Program-made: the position numbers and the translations under genes
Notes under the pieces: generated by a model
What the model was told of the DNA's origin: nothing
Seen by the model: the letters and a program-made list of their open reading frames with translations, nothing else
Databases searched by the model: none
Shown here: piece after piece, positions 47,877-59,409 of the stretch
How positions within the stretch are numbered: the first letter of the stretch is position 1
Layout of the letters: each line of letters opens with the position of its first letter
NCBI GenBank assembly: GCA_021397835.1
Contig: JAJFZO010000742.1
Coordinates: 1,683,001 to 1,747,000, forward strand
DNA: 64,000 nt
Reading direction: 5' to 3'
DNA from: Moringa oleifera
Lineage: Eukaryota; Streptophyta; Magnoliopsida; Brassicales; Moringaceae

Positions 47877-50800
47877 ATAAGAAAGTCGGAGTCTTTTCGG
47901 CTTCTCCTTCTGGAGGGGGGGTGGGAGGAGACTCTGTACATAAACTGATGCCGGATTTCTGGATCTTATGGGTAGATTTCTAGATTATGTTTCTTTCTTT
48001 TTAGTTGATGGGTTTGTTGAACCCTCTCTGCAGAAAAAAATTAGATAGCTTAGATAGTGGCAGGCCACTAAAAATTCAAATTGAAATTCTTTGGAGCAAT
48101 TTGGTCAATTGAGTACATAATTTTTTTCTGGGATTTCTTGCGAGAATGTTGTAGCCTCGTGTATATTATTCCCTCTTGCGCTTTCTTTCTGTAAGGATGA
48201 CAGCACACGGGAAATATAACTAACATAATAGTAAAAAAGTAAAATAAAATGATTTTTAATTAACCAGTTGCCCATTGGGTTCTCTTAGTTATTCTAAAAC
48301 TCAAAAGTTCCATCAAATAGGTTATATATATATATATATATATTTTTAAATAATATTGTTTTAAAAAATTAAAATTAAAAATTTATTTTAGAATATTAAA
48401 GATTTATAAAAAACCAAAAAACGATAAAGTATTTTCTCTAATCTCTTTGAATTTTTTAAAATCAATATTTTTATTTATCCTAATAATATGTCTTAAAATA
48501 TTATAAATATAGTAAACTTAATAAAAAATTCAATTTCAAAACATTTTTAACTATATTTTAGAATATTAAATAATTTTTTAAAAAATTAAATTTAATGATG
48601 ATTTGTCAAACTTAAAAAGTAAACAGTAATTAATAAAGTAAGGATTCTAGATACTTAATCAAATCTATCTACCCAAGACCAATCATAAATTTGAAGAATC
48701 TTTTAATTACTATGGAATTGGATCTTGTCTCCCCTTATGGTAAGAACAATAAATCCTTAATCTAAAGCTGGGTATTTGTTTTATAGATTTGTTTTTAAGT
48801 TGTCAAAATTAGTCAACAGATTTTTGATTTTGGATTTTTTTATTAAAAACAAATTGTTCTAAAAAAAACATTTAAAAAAATTTTGTATTTTATCAAAACT
48901 ACATGATTTTGAAAACAATTTTTTAAAAAACTTGAAAAATTAAAAATTAAAAAAGAATTGTTTTTAGTTTTTCTTTATGTTTTTTCAAATTAATTTTATG
49001 TTAGGTATCTTAATTATATGCATTAAGACATTATAAATACTATTTTTCAATGTCATCATCAACAATTCTATTTCGATCCGACTTTTCTTTTGTATTGTTT
49101 TCAGAATATTAAATAAAAAATTTTAAAAAATAAATTTAAAAACAAAAATATATTAAAATTAATTTTTTTTTGTCAAAATATTAAGCTTGACTTTTAATAA
49201 CGACTCATCAAATTTTCTTTTTTGAAAAAATAAAGATGGTGGATTAGAGATACTTTAGCTAATAAATCTACATCGTGGATGATTGATGCGAGACCGAATC
49301 ATAAATTTGAAGAGACCGAATCATAAATTTGAAGAAATCGTTTTTATTTATATAGAATTGAATCTCGTTTTCAATTACATTAAGAGCATGATCAAATCCT
49401 TAATCGATCTAAAGCCGGCTGCCCATTTTTTACGTTCGATTTTAAATTGCTCTCATTATTAAAGACCCACCCATTAATATAAAATCCGTCGGACCATATA
49501 TTTTACTAATGAAGAACACTACTTAATTATTGCATAAAAAAATATGAAAACTTCAAAGAACTTAGCTAATTAATTAACATTGAACTTGATAACACAAAAT
49601 AGTCAAATGAATCAAAAAAATAAGACAATTCAAGAAGAAACATCGAATGTAAAGATCATGTTGAATTAATCGAAACTGAGATTACAAAGAAAAAGTAAGA
49701 CTAACACAAAAATTTTACCTATTACAAGCTTGAATCAATCTCTCGGATCAATCGGGCGACCTTGGAGGATCTCTTGATGTTTCTTACCGTCGAGAAAGAC
49801 CGAACCTCCTTGCTCTTCTTTGACTTTCTCTCTTTGAATCTACATTAGGGTTTTAAGAAGAAAAGGAAGATCAAACTCTCCAATCATTTGTCTAATTTAT
49901 CACAAGAAAGTACTATTTTCATTTCTTATATAAAGAGTTGTTGTAGTTGAGATTGTTTTTATCATCTCCTAGTCAAACTATCACATTATCTTTTATGGGG
50001 ATAGGCATGAACTCAACTTAAGTTATCGTTTTCTAGTATTTGTTACGTTGATCCCTACAAGTAAGCAGTAAAAATTTTAATTTAGGCAAAATAATGCTAA
50101 TATCGTATGTATAGAAAACATATTAAGGTGACAATACCATTTTAACGTGGAAATTTCAGGCTTATATATATATACACACATAATAATATAAAATTTTAGA
50201 TGATAATAATTAATTTTTTGCAATCATACAATTTTAAATGTATTTGCTTCATAAGTTTAATACTAAAAGTTTTGATTTTAAAGTTAATATATCTTATGAT
50301 TTAAAAATAAAAGATAAAAAAATTATCTCTAAATATTTTTAAGATTAGATATGATTTTTTTTAAAAAAAATTTTTAAAGCATAATTACGACGGCCTTTAT
50401 CGTAGCAAATTTTTTGTTACGCTTTTATAAAAAGAACGGTGGAATTCATGAGAAAACTTGAAATTTGAAATTTTCACTTTGGATATGATTCTCTTTGTTT
50501 CATAAACGGATTGAAATTAACTAATCCATTTAAAAGATGAGTTTAGTTTGGATTTAGGAGGATCAAACAATCAAAGAAATACTTGTTTATCACATAAATA
50601 AAAAGAAATTAAAATTAATATTTCATCTATGATTGTTTTACTTAGAATTTTCTTATTTTGTAAATATATTTATCTTTAAATTTTTTATATATTATTATTT
50701 TTTAAATTATGGAAACACTATTTATTAAACTATTACGTAAAACTCTAATCAAGGATAAGACTGATAATTATTTTTAATATTGGATTATTTTTTACTATTT

Positions 50801-50900
50801 ATATTTTTGTTTTGATTGCAAATTTATCCTTGAGATTTAATATATTTTTTTTTCTTTCATCAAAATAAAAGTCTGCAGAAAAGTAATCTAAGATTTCAGA
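47877..50900. other. Intergenic DNA between MYB and germin-like genes, with diverged repeats
   Basis: The MYB 3' UTR probably reaches about 48200. A (TA)n run lies at 48326-48345. A segment at 48620-48800 recurs, diverged, at 49230-49430 (both contain ATCATAAATTTGAAGAA and CTTAATC..TCTAAAGC). A 23-bp unit (AGACCGAATCATAAATTTGAAG) is tandemly doubled at 49289-49334. No gene was supported here. Confidence 0.5.
49690..49950 (-). promoter_or_regulatory. Promoter- and leader-like segment, possible truncated gene or LTR
   Basis: On the minus strand CTTTATATAAGAAATG (about 49939-49924) looks like a TATA box. It is followed by AAAACCCTAATG, AAAGAGAGAAAGTC and a GC-richer stretch (GGTTCGGTCTTTCTCGACGG). 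No open frame of note follows. It could be the 5' end of a lost gene or an LTR. Confidence 0.25.
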
Positions 50901-50904
50901 ACTT

Positions 50905-50910
50905 TTTATT
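50905..50910 (-). terminator. Candidate polyadenylation signal of the germin-like gene
   Basis: AATAAA on the minus strand, about 113 bases after the stop codon. Confidence 0.4.
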
Positions 50911-51022
50911 ATATTCTTCTTATTATTACATCAAATCCTTCTTATTATACAAATTTTGCCGGTGAAAGGGAAGAAAAGCACACATGCAAGTGATGAAACC
51001 CTAGCTAGGGCTTGGCTTCGTC

Positions 51023-51664
51023 TCAGGGCTTGGGAGCAAGGCCTGCCTTGATCTTCTGAATGGTTGCAATGTCAGTCTTGAAAGCCTTGGCCAGAATGCC
51101 GTCATCAATGCCGGTGGTAAACACCGTCGCAGGAACCGAGACAGTTCCGGCGCTTGCGCTACCAAACGCTGACACAGCAAAAGCAGGGTACTTCTCGTCG
51201 CTGTTGTACTGGAAGTGAATCAGTCCTTTAGGGAACACAAACATGTCCCCAGGTTGAAGACTCTGCGTAAAGAGCTTGCTGGTAGTGTCCACGAACCCTA
51301 CCTGGAGAGTTCCCTGTAGGAGAAACAGGAGCTCAGCCGAACGAGGATGGGTGTGAGGAGGGTTCACCGAGCCGGCTGGGAACTGCAAGACTGCGTAAGA
51401 AACGCTTTGTCCATTCAGGGCTGGGAACTCAGCCATGGATGCCTTCGTGGCTGTGAAAATCGCCGGTGGTTTAGCCCCGATAAGCGCCCGCATGCCGGAA
51501 AACGTGAAGAAGCAACCATCGATCGTGCTTCTGTTGACGTTATCTGGAACCAAGAAATCAGATATTATATCCGGATCTCCTGAAAGAGCTAAATGGAGAT
51601 AGGCCAGGGCCAGAACTACTGTGAAGAAGAATGCCTGGTTGTTGCATAAGGCCATATCAGACAA
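51023..51664 (-). CDS. Germin-like protein (cupin), GLP9-3-type, single exon
   Basis: The product has 213 residues, usual for the family (200-230). Residues 1-29 are a secretion signal (hydrophobic AFFFTVVLALAYLHLALSG), followed by DPD, so the mature protein goes to the apoplast or cell wall. Germin box 1 is at PPHTHPRSAE (His104, His106, Glu111). Box 2 is at GDMFVFPKGLIHFQYN (His150). These are the four manganese ligands, all present. Typical activity is superoxide dismutase or, in true germins, oxalate oxidase; which applies here cannot be told. An N-glycosylation sequon NRS sits at residue 44. The mature part has one Cys (Cys51); most germin-like proteins have two near the N terminus that form a disulfide. 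The wording FTTGIDDGILAKAFKTD and the tail KAGLAPKP are typical of the GLP9-3 group. A second in-frame Met (residue 4) could also start it. The gene is intronless, unbroken. Confidence 0.93.
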   Translation of the reverse strand: MSDMALCNNQAFFFTVVLALAYLHLALSGDPDIISDFLVPDNVNRSTIDGCFFTFSGMRALIGAKPPAIFTATKASMAEFPALNGQSVSYAVLQFPAGSVNPPHTHPRSAELLFLLQGTLQVGFVDTTSKLFTQSLQPGDMFVFPKGLIHFQYNSDEKYPAFAVSAFGSASAGTVSVPATVFTTGIDDGILAKAFKTDIATIQKIKAGLAPKP

Positions 51665-51747
51665 CCTGGAAGACTCAGGAAATGGACTAATGGATTAATA
51701 CTTTCTGAAAAAGTAGATTTCGTTGATGTCTTAATAAAGAATGGTAT

Positions 51748-51755
51748 TATTTATA
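51748..51755 (-). promoter_or_regulatory. TATA box of the germin-like gene
   Basis: TATAAATA on the minus strand, about 85 bp upstream of the start codon. Confidence 0.6.
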
Positions 51756-51759
51756 GTTC

Positions 51760-52049
51760 ATATCCAGGCCTTTTACAGGATGTAGGTCATTGGTTGTGTC
51801 AATTTGGGTTGTCATATCCAAGAGCTAATGATTAGTTCTTGATTAAGACAGCAGTGCCCGCAGCTAAGTATGGGCGGAAAGTTTCTTGCCGATGTTATTG
51901 TTTGAGCATCTTTAGTTCTTGACTTTTGGGTATCACTTGGAGTCTTTTTGAGCATGATGATTGGCCAGACAGTTACAATTATTTGTGAACATATGCCTTC
52001 TTCTGGGCATATTCTTCATATGGAAACTATTCTCCAGCTGTTTACAGCT

Positions 52050-52084
<35 letters not shown>

Positions 52085-53240
52085 TTCTTTAATTGGACCA
52101 AGGAAGAAGAAAACAGTAAATGAACATAGAAAAGTCCATTACACAGAATTATATGCAAGTTGCAGAGTTAGTGAATACCAATCTCTTAGGGCTGCTACTA
52201 TCTGTAGATGCCATTCGTTTACCCATTAAGACTTGAATTCTGACTCTTTGCAAAGGGAATGGATAATCCATGAATCTGATCAATTCATGATCAAGAATAA
52301 CTTAAATTTCTTAAGAATACATGTTAACTTAAGTTAATTATTATTAGTAAAATGCTTATATTTTTAACAACGAAAACTTATTTTTCTACTTTATCAAGTA
52401 ATTTGAATTTTAGATAAGATTGATTTTTTTATTTTGAATTTAGATAGCAACTATCCTTAGTTTAAATTTCGAATTCAGAAATCTACATGAATACAATCTC
52501 AGATTTTGATTGTTAATTTTCTTATTAATAAAACCTCCATAACAAAAGCCTAACAAAATCATATTAAAACCAGTGATTATGTGGATTAGTAAGATCATGT
52601 CTAGTGGTTCTTGTTTTCAGTACGTAGTTGGTATTCTCACATATCCATATCAGAAGATATTAGATTAGAAGCTCAAGTGACCAACTCCATCTGCTGCTTT
52701 CCATGCATTCTCCAAGCAACCAAAATAAGTCAACAAGGTTCGCTGTCCTTAATGCTATTGTCACAAAGAAAGAGAAAAGTAAGATCAAGTCTAGATAAGA
52801 CCTTCATATTTAAGTTTCTCTGAGCATATATAATGATCAAATTATAATATCATGTCGTTAACATATATGAGTGTTCAATTGTTTCCAAATGAAAAGAAAG
52901 ACTTTTATTGGTACTGATTGTTGCGAACACAACACTCTAATTGCTAACTGAACAATGAGAATAAAAAGATCTATTGCTTGAATAGGAATGAAAAGGGATG
53001 GGGTGTCGGTTCGTCCAAAGAATCTTAGAACTCAAATTCAATTAATATATATATACTAGACTCAGTTTCAAACTTGTTTAAAAACTCAGTTTTAATATCC
53101 AAATTTGTTTCAAATCCGTTAATAATCACTCATACATTACTTAAAATCCACTCCAACTTATTCCACTATGTAAATATGTTTCATGAATTTTAATAAGATA
53201 ATGGGTGCCTACCATGAAACATATATTTACTAAACCGTTT
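51760..53240. other. Intergenic, upstream of the germin-like gene; no gene supported
   Basis: Holds a long (TA)n microsatellite at 52052-52082 and W-box-like TTGAC near 51918. Less AT-rich patches at 51760-52260 and 52560-52800 have only short frames that I do not recognise. Confidence 0.5.
52052..52082. repeat. (TA)n microsatellite
   Basis: About 15 uninterrupted TA dinucleotides. Confidence 0.95.
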
Positions 53241-53289
53241 AATATAATTAAATTTTAAAATAAATTTTTTAGCTTTGTATCTCTTTAAA

Positions 53290-54410
53290 TGTTCCAAGTG
53301 GAAGACACACTAGATGAGCTAAATTTTAAAAGTTATTCAAATGAGGAAGAGAACGAGGAAGTGGAATAATTTCAAGAAGATGATTAACTAGTTGATCTTT
53401 TTTTGTGTCATGCTTGAAAAAATTTATATATGTTGATTCAATTATTTTATTTGTGATGATTGAATTATTTATTCGGGATGATTCATTTGAGAAACCGTGT
53501 GTTCATAAATTGTTTATTTTGTTATGTTTTTAGCATGTATTTTAAAGGGTCTTAGTTCACTTTGTAAGAAGACTTTGTCAAAATTGTGATAAAAAATTAT
53601 CTATCAGACTAACTTAAGTATATTAACTTTATTAACAACAAGGTGACTACAAAGGGAAAGGTCGTGACATTGACAGTCCACCATCAACATCTCCATTTTC
53701 ACACTCTTAGGATGAGGAAAAAGATATAACTACATCATCTCCGTATGTAGCATATGTACCACTAGATGAACACACCAGTTTTGTTTCAAGCTCTTCGAGA
53801 TTTACTACTACTAAGATATCTACCTCACAGAATTTGCTAAGCATGGGCAAACATCAAATTTATGTAGCTAATAACACATAAGTATTTATAATTATTTTTA
53901 GTACTTGTATATTATTTTTATAAGTTTTTTTAATGTATTTAATAATTTATTTATTGTCTTATTTAACAGGATTGAGCTTTCAAATAAATACTCCTTAAAT
54001 ATTTATAAGATCTTCCAAGAAAGGATTGGTCCATTTGGGTATACATGGAAAATTGTTTCTTTAAAAATCAATGAATTTTACTTTGAAAAACTTAAGGTAT
54101 AATTTTTACAAAAATAAAATATTATATTTTATCATATTTACTTATCATTTATTCTTGTAAAAATTTTTACATGGGATGTGACAGTGGGTGGTGTCATGTT
54201 ATCCGCATGGGAGGTTAAAGCCGTTAAGTGATACACTAATTCGATGTATGCATGTTGGTATAAGGTAAAAGGTAAACCTTAATTTATCATAGATTATTCA
54301 TGAGAGAAATGGTAGCAAGAATGGAACTATCAAGAGTATAAAGAGAAGTGCTGGATAGCCTCCAAAAATCGATGGAAGAAACAATCGAATCTGGTTCAAG
54401 TCCTTTTTTA
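53290..54410 (+). pseudogene. CACTA ORF relics: TNP2 tail and Transposase_24
   Basis: At 53290-53390 a frame reading FQVEDTLDELNFKSYSNEEE resembles the acidic end of TNP2 proteins ('QVFYVxDP..'). At 53965-54100 a clean stretch reads GPFGYTWKIVSLKINEFYFE, followed after a short intron-like gap by FTWDVTVGGVMLSAWEVKAV (54166-54225). Together these match the Transposase_24 signature 'pxGYxWKxVSxExKxFYWExFKxxFxWD'. Stops (for example in VK-stop-YTNSMY at 54229) show it is dead. Further downstream plus-strand wording (55690-56150) may be its tail, but I could not align it. Confidence 0.55.
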
Positions 54411-54592
54411 ACACAGTGCCTGTTCTCTGAAATAAAATTATTTTTCATACTTGAAACATATGAAATTTAAATTACTTACATAAATTTTAAATGAAAATGA
54501 TTTATTACTTATTTGTTGTTGTTATTATTATTATTGTTCATCTTCTTCTTATTGTTGTTATTATTGTTCTTATTACTATTATTAAGGTAAAA

Positions 54593-55094
54593 GTCTCATA
54601 AAACTCTAATATTTATCTTATATTACTAATCAAACTTTCTTATTTAAAAAAGTAACAAATCGAACCTTAACCCTGATCTTAACCTTAGCAAAAAATTTAA
54701 AAATTGAGAGATATTCAAATTGAACGTATTATATAACGAATTTTAACTTAAAATTTTTTTATAGATGTAAAGACATATTTAGTTTATCATCACAAAAAAT
54801 TTTCAAATTTTTTGAGTATTGAAAAAAATATTTTTAAATTTTCAGTATCAAAAATTTAAAAAATTCTCAAAAATAGATGTTACATAAAAAATTGTTTAAA
54901 TTTGGGTAATTGACCTAAAATGGAGTAAAGAATTCATTCGACTATTTTGAGGTATTTCAATAATAAAATTATCTTTAATTTTTTATAGTCATTTGAGTAA
55001 AGATCATTGATAGATCAGAGTTTAATTTATCACTTTTTAAATATGAAGGTTTGATTGATAATATAGAGTAATATCAAAAGTTTATAGAAAATTT
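54593..55094 (+). mobile_element. Fold-back MITE, family A, copy A1
   Basis: The left end (CATAAAACTCTAATATTTAT, then AATCAAACTTTCTTATTTAA) is mirrored in inverted orientation by the right end (GGTTTGATTGATAATATAGA and CAAAAGTTTATAG), with arms of 100 bp or more. It is flanked on both sides by ATT/TTA trinucleotide runs, as expected for Tourist-type targets (TTA/TAA). Its next neighbour A2 is in the same orientation and about 75-85% identical by eye. Confidence 0.75.
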
Positions 55095-55109
55095 ATTGTT
55101 ATTATTATT

Positions 55110-55626
55110 ATTAAAATTTCATAAAAATTTGACATTTATCCTAATTACCAATCAAAATTTTATGTTTAAAAAATAATAAACTGAACCTTGATCAATCAAT
55201 TTAATTTAAATTAGACCTTATTAAAAATTCAAAAATTAAAGGATATTCAAGTTAAAGGTCTTATATAATAAATTTTAACTAAATTTTTTTTTGCGAATAT
55301 AAAAAAATATTTAAGCTACCATCACAAAAAATTTAAATTTTTTGAGTATTAAAAAATATTTTTAAAGTTTTACCATCAAATATTTAAAAAAATTATCAAA
55401 AAGAAGATTTTATATCAAAAATTTGGATGATGGACCTGAAATAGAGTGAATAACTAATTGAGCCATTTTAAGGTTTTTCGATAATAAAAATATCTTTAAT
55501 TTTTTATAATCATTTGAGTTAAGGTTCAATTTAGACTACATTGATAGATCGGGATATGATTTGTCATTTTTTAAATATAAAGGTTTGATTGATAATATTG
55601 AATAAATATCAGAATTTTATGAGATA

Positions 55627-55627
<1 letters not shown>
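55110..55627 (+). mobile_element. Fold-back MITE, family A, copy A2
   Basis: It starts TTCATAAAAATTTGACATTT and ends AATATCAGAATTTTATGAGA, which are inverted repeats of each other over at least 20 bp and, with gaps, about 100 bp. The central signature ATATTTAAGCTACCATCACA is shared with other copies. A TTA microsatellite (55625-55660) follows directly. Confidence 0.75.
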
Positions 55628-55659
<32 letters not shown>

Positions 55660-55660
55660 T
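55625..55660. repeat. (TTA)n microsatellite at the MITE border
   Basis: About 11 ATT/TTA units. Confidence 0.9.
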
Positions 55661-56289
55661 GTAAGTGAAGGAGTTGGATTAAGGCTCAACACTTATAGAG
55701 CTTTTTAAAAGGACTTACATTAATAAGTGAAATTTTGATGAGTTCATTGATGTGGCAAACAAATACATATGAGTTTGCATTTTTTAGCATCTAATAAATA
55801 ACGTTAATTATTTAATTTTTTATTTGATTATTGTGTTTAGATAATGTATTGGTTGGCATAAATTCTTTTCTTATATGATTGCATTGAGGAGTTGGTTGCT
55901 GTTATTTTTAGCCATAATAGGAATCTTTCGAGACTTCTAAGGTAGACTATATTAAAGCTATTATGAGGTAGTTGGTAGAGAGAAAAATCATCAAGTGTAC
56001 AAACGCATGATCATACTATTCAAGTTATTGCTCAAGAAATGGATGATATGTCGATAATGTAATCATGTAAGATATGCGTTATCATATGAAAGCTATGGAG
56101 CAGAGTTTAAAGTAGGAGTATAGGGCTACGAAGGAGCATTTAAAGGAAGGGTATTGGGAGAGGAAGCATATTCATATTCTTTTTGAATGTTGGCAAAATT
56201 ATTTAATTTTTAATGTGTTAATTTTAGATTATAATTGAATAATATTAGAAAATTTAATAATCAAATAAAAATTTTAAAATTAAAATATA

Positions 56290-56695
56290 TTATTATTTAA
56301 AAATTAAATCAATTTAGCAATGGATTACATATCCATCGCTAAATTAAAAAGACTAACGACAGACTAATTTTGTCACTAGGGTTAATGATGAATCGAGTCT
56401 ATTGCTAGTTGTTATGCTTAAGCTAGCTCATCATCAAAATTTTTGAATTTGTTGCTAATTGGTGATAGAAATAGTGATGAAATTATCTATCACTAGTTTA
56501 GTAATGAAATCTAATCCGTCGCTATTTTGGCAATAAATCGTCAATTATATTGCTAGGTGCCTTCACGACCAACATTTTAATGATAAATTTTTTTTCATCG
56601 TTAATCTGTCGCTAAGTTTCTTAGCAACGAAAATATTCAAAGTTTAGTGACAAAAAATTCCATCACTAAATTCAAGTTTTTTTTTTTGGTAATGC
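56290..56695. repeat. CACTA subterminal repeats and right terminus
   Basis: About ten variants of TTTAGTGAC/GTCGCTAAA in both orientations with TTTTCATCGTTAATCTGTCG-like wording, ending at the run TTTTTTTTTTTGGTAATG. Confidence 0.65.
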
Positions 56696-56849
56696 ACTAT
56701 GTGAGTTAATCTATTACAACCTTTATTTGATTTAAACAACTTACTAACTATCTCTAATTAACTCATTAGTAAAAATGTTATTGGATAGTAAACACCGCCT
56801 AAAATTGTTTTTAATTATCCCAATTTTCATCACTTAATCGGGATTATGG

Positions 56850-57990
56850 AAATGTTTTTGCAAAAGAAGAAAAAAAATTCTTTGTAAACTTCCACTAGTT
56901 TTCACACCTAAGATAAATTTTTTAACACTTTTATTATTGGTGATATAATGATTTTTTAGATCTGGTCTTCTATTAGCATTTTATTTAACAAATTTAATAC
57001 AATATTTTATTTTTTTGATATTTCTTTTAAAGTATTGTAAATCACTTTTTACATATACATTGGTTATATGATATGTGCATTTAACATGAAACAATCTACT
57101 CTCTAACATTGGTTTTATTTAACATTTCAAAATTTTCAATAGTAATTTTTTTTATTATTTGCATTATCAAAACCAATCGAAAATACTTTATCTCTAAAAT
57201 TATATTTATTTATGATATTTTAAAATAAAATGACAATAACAAATAATGAATGTGGATAATCAAATTGTTTAAAATTGTTTTTTTTTTTGCATGGTACAAC
57301 TATTTTCATTATTCTAACATGTTAGACATGTGTAACTATATTCTAATTGTGATGGTTGATATATAGGACAAAAGAGGTATTATTTGACATTAAATGTTAG
57401 AAAAAATTTAAGTTTCAATTGAACTTTTTTATATTGTTTATAAAATTGATAAACATAAATTTTACAAATATTTTTCCAAAACTTATAAAACTTGGTTGTC
57501 AAGCACGTTGCATTTCTTTAAAATTATCTTCTTCTATAATTGAAAATGATTGTTCAGTTTTTATGACATATTTAATAATTTTTTTAGCTTTAATATATTT
57601 AGTTATAATATAATCATTATTCGAGTAATTGCATTCGATTATATTCGTATTTGATTACATCTGCAATTGTGTGCTTGCTTATACGCCTTTTAAGGCGACC
57701 GATTTCACTTTTAGAGCCTTAGTTAAAGGCTTTACATTTATTGTAAACAAATTTTTTATTAATTATTAAAATTAAGTAATTAATTCTAAACATCACTAGT
57801 ATATTTTTTCATTGACCTAAGTGGAAGTTCATTATGAGCTAATGAGGAAGAAGAAGAAAATTGACCTATCAATGTATTGAGATTAGGTGGAATTAAAATA
57901 ATAACATTTGCATCTTCATCAAAATTTAATTGTTTTGGTGTAACATTAAATTCATCATTGAAGGTTGGGTGTCATGATGAACTTGTTATT
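56850..57990 (-). pseudogene. hAT-family transposase relic
   Basis: Read on the minus strand: a stretch near 57590-57480 reads EQSFSIIEEDNFKEMQRA, stop, PSFISFGK, matching the hAT 'PFSxVExxxFxxlmxxlxPxY' region. About 57190-57150 reads KDKVFSIGFDNANN, the family's 'kissITlDNasNN' catalytic Asp block. About 57110-57040 reads FHVKC-like LFHVKCTYH in a shifted frame ('HxRCaaHilNL'). Upstream, at 57975-57790, another frame (FNDEFNVTPKQLNFDEDANV) may be an N-terminal spacer. Many stops and frameshifts. Terminal repeats were not identified. Confidence 0.55.
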
Positions 57991-58162
57991 TTATATTAAA
58001 AAATACCACAAAAGTAATGCTAATTCAAAAAATAAAATAACATGATATGAAAATTCTTCAAAATTGAAGATAAACTTTACAAATGTTCAAAGAAGATTTA
58101 AGTACATTGAGAGAGATTTTAATTAAATAAGCTAATAGATAGTAAAATTAGGGATAATGGTT

Positions 58163-58683
58163 CCATAAAATTTTGATGTTTATTTTATATAATTAATTAA
58201 ATTCTCATGTTTAAAAAGTGACAAATCGAACTCTGATATATCAATTTGATCTAAATTAAACTTTATCAAAAAATTTAAAAATTTTAAATATTAATATTAA
58301 ATATCTTATACAACGAATTTTAAGTTGAAATTTTTTATATGTGTAAAAAAATATTCAAACTACTTTCACAAAAAGTTTCAAAATTTTTTAAGCATTAAAA
58401 ATATAATTTTTTAAATTTACATGATTAAAAATTTAAAAAATTTACGAAAAGTAGATATTACGTGAAAAGTTATTTAAATTTTAAAGATGAATCCAAAATA
58501 AAGTGAATAATTTATTTGGATTAACTTAAGGTATTTTAATAATAAAAATACTTTTAATTTTTTAGAACGATTTAAGTTAAGATCTAACTTGGATCAAATT
58601 GATAGATCAAGGTTCGATTTGTCATTTTTAAATATGAAAGTTTGATTAGTAATCTGGAGTAAACATTAAAGTTTTATATGATT
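58163..58683 (+). mobile_element. Fold-back MITE, family A, copy A3
   Basis: Starts CATAAAATTTTGATGTTTAT and ends AACATTAAAGTTTTATATG, its inverted form. The central signature is ATATTCAAACTACTTTCACA. About 80% identical by eye to A1 and A2. Confidence 0.75.
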
Positions 58684-58689
58684 TTTACC

Positions 58690-59405
58690 TTAAAATTAAA
58701 AATCTTAGGAAAGAATTCGATTGAAAGAGTTTAAGAATAGCAAAGCTTGAATTATTTTATGTGATGAAATGTGTAAGAATGTAGGATATTTATAGGTGTT
58801 AAATTTTTTTTTGATTTCCAAAAATACCCTTATAAATTAATCATTTATAGTTTTGGTAGAATAAATGAGTCTTCATGTGTTACTTAAATAAATTGTTTAG
58901 ACAATGCTGCCCCTTAAAATAGTTGTTAAATATAGTTATTGGAAGCATTAAATTAGTCTTTACATATTATTTAAAGTTAAATAAATTATTAGATAATTTT
59001 ACCTTTAAAATAACTGTTATAGAGTAATTAGAGGGTAAATTATTCCTTGACCTACATTTAAGATACAATTTTTACAAAAAGAATTATCCTATAGCATCTA
59101 AAATGCATCTTTTTAAAGTTTTAAGCCAAACATGTGTTTTGCTATCCGTCTTAGGTCCATTGATTTTTCCCTTTTTACTTCTCTCAATTTTTCGAATAAA
59201 GCCAAGAGGTGTTATTATCAATTTTGTTTTTATTTATTATTATTTATTGGTTGTATTGTTCATGATTTCTGGTTACATGTCAAAATAAGTGAACTTAGTG
59301 TGGTGTTAATAGCTATCAATAGAGAGAGACGAAGTGATGAGGCAACAATGACTTTGGGTTTAAGGAACGATTTTGCTTTGTACACACCATCAAAGATGTT
59401 CTTAT
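58690..59405. other. AT-rich intergenic DNA, no gene supported
   Basis: Includes a short hydrophobic frame at 59103-59288 that I do not recognise and do not regard as a gene. Confidence 0.45.
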
Positions 59406-59409
59406 TAAG

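Larger units (their letters stand above)
53240..56695 (+). mobile_element. Third CACTA-like element, decayed, with nested MITEs
   Basis: Plus-strand coding relics (53290-54410) match the TNP2 C-terminal end and the Transposase_24 ORF. At 56290-56695 are subterminal repeats built on TCGCTAA..TTAGCGAC and TTTAGTGATGGAA. The right border, read on the minus strand, is CATTACCAAAAAAAAAAACT, close to a CACTACCAAAA terminus with one change. The left border is not identified. Two family-A MITEs (54593-55094, 55110-55627) interrupt it. Confidence 0.55.
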
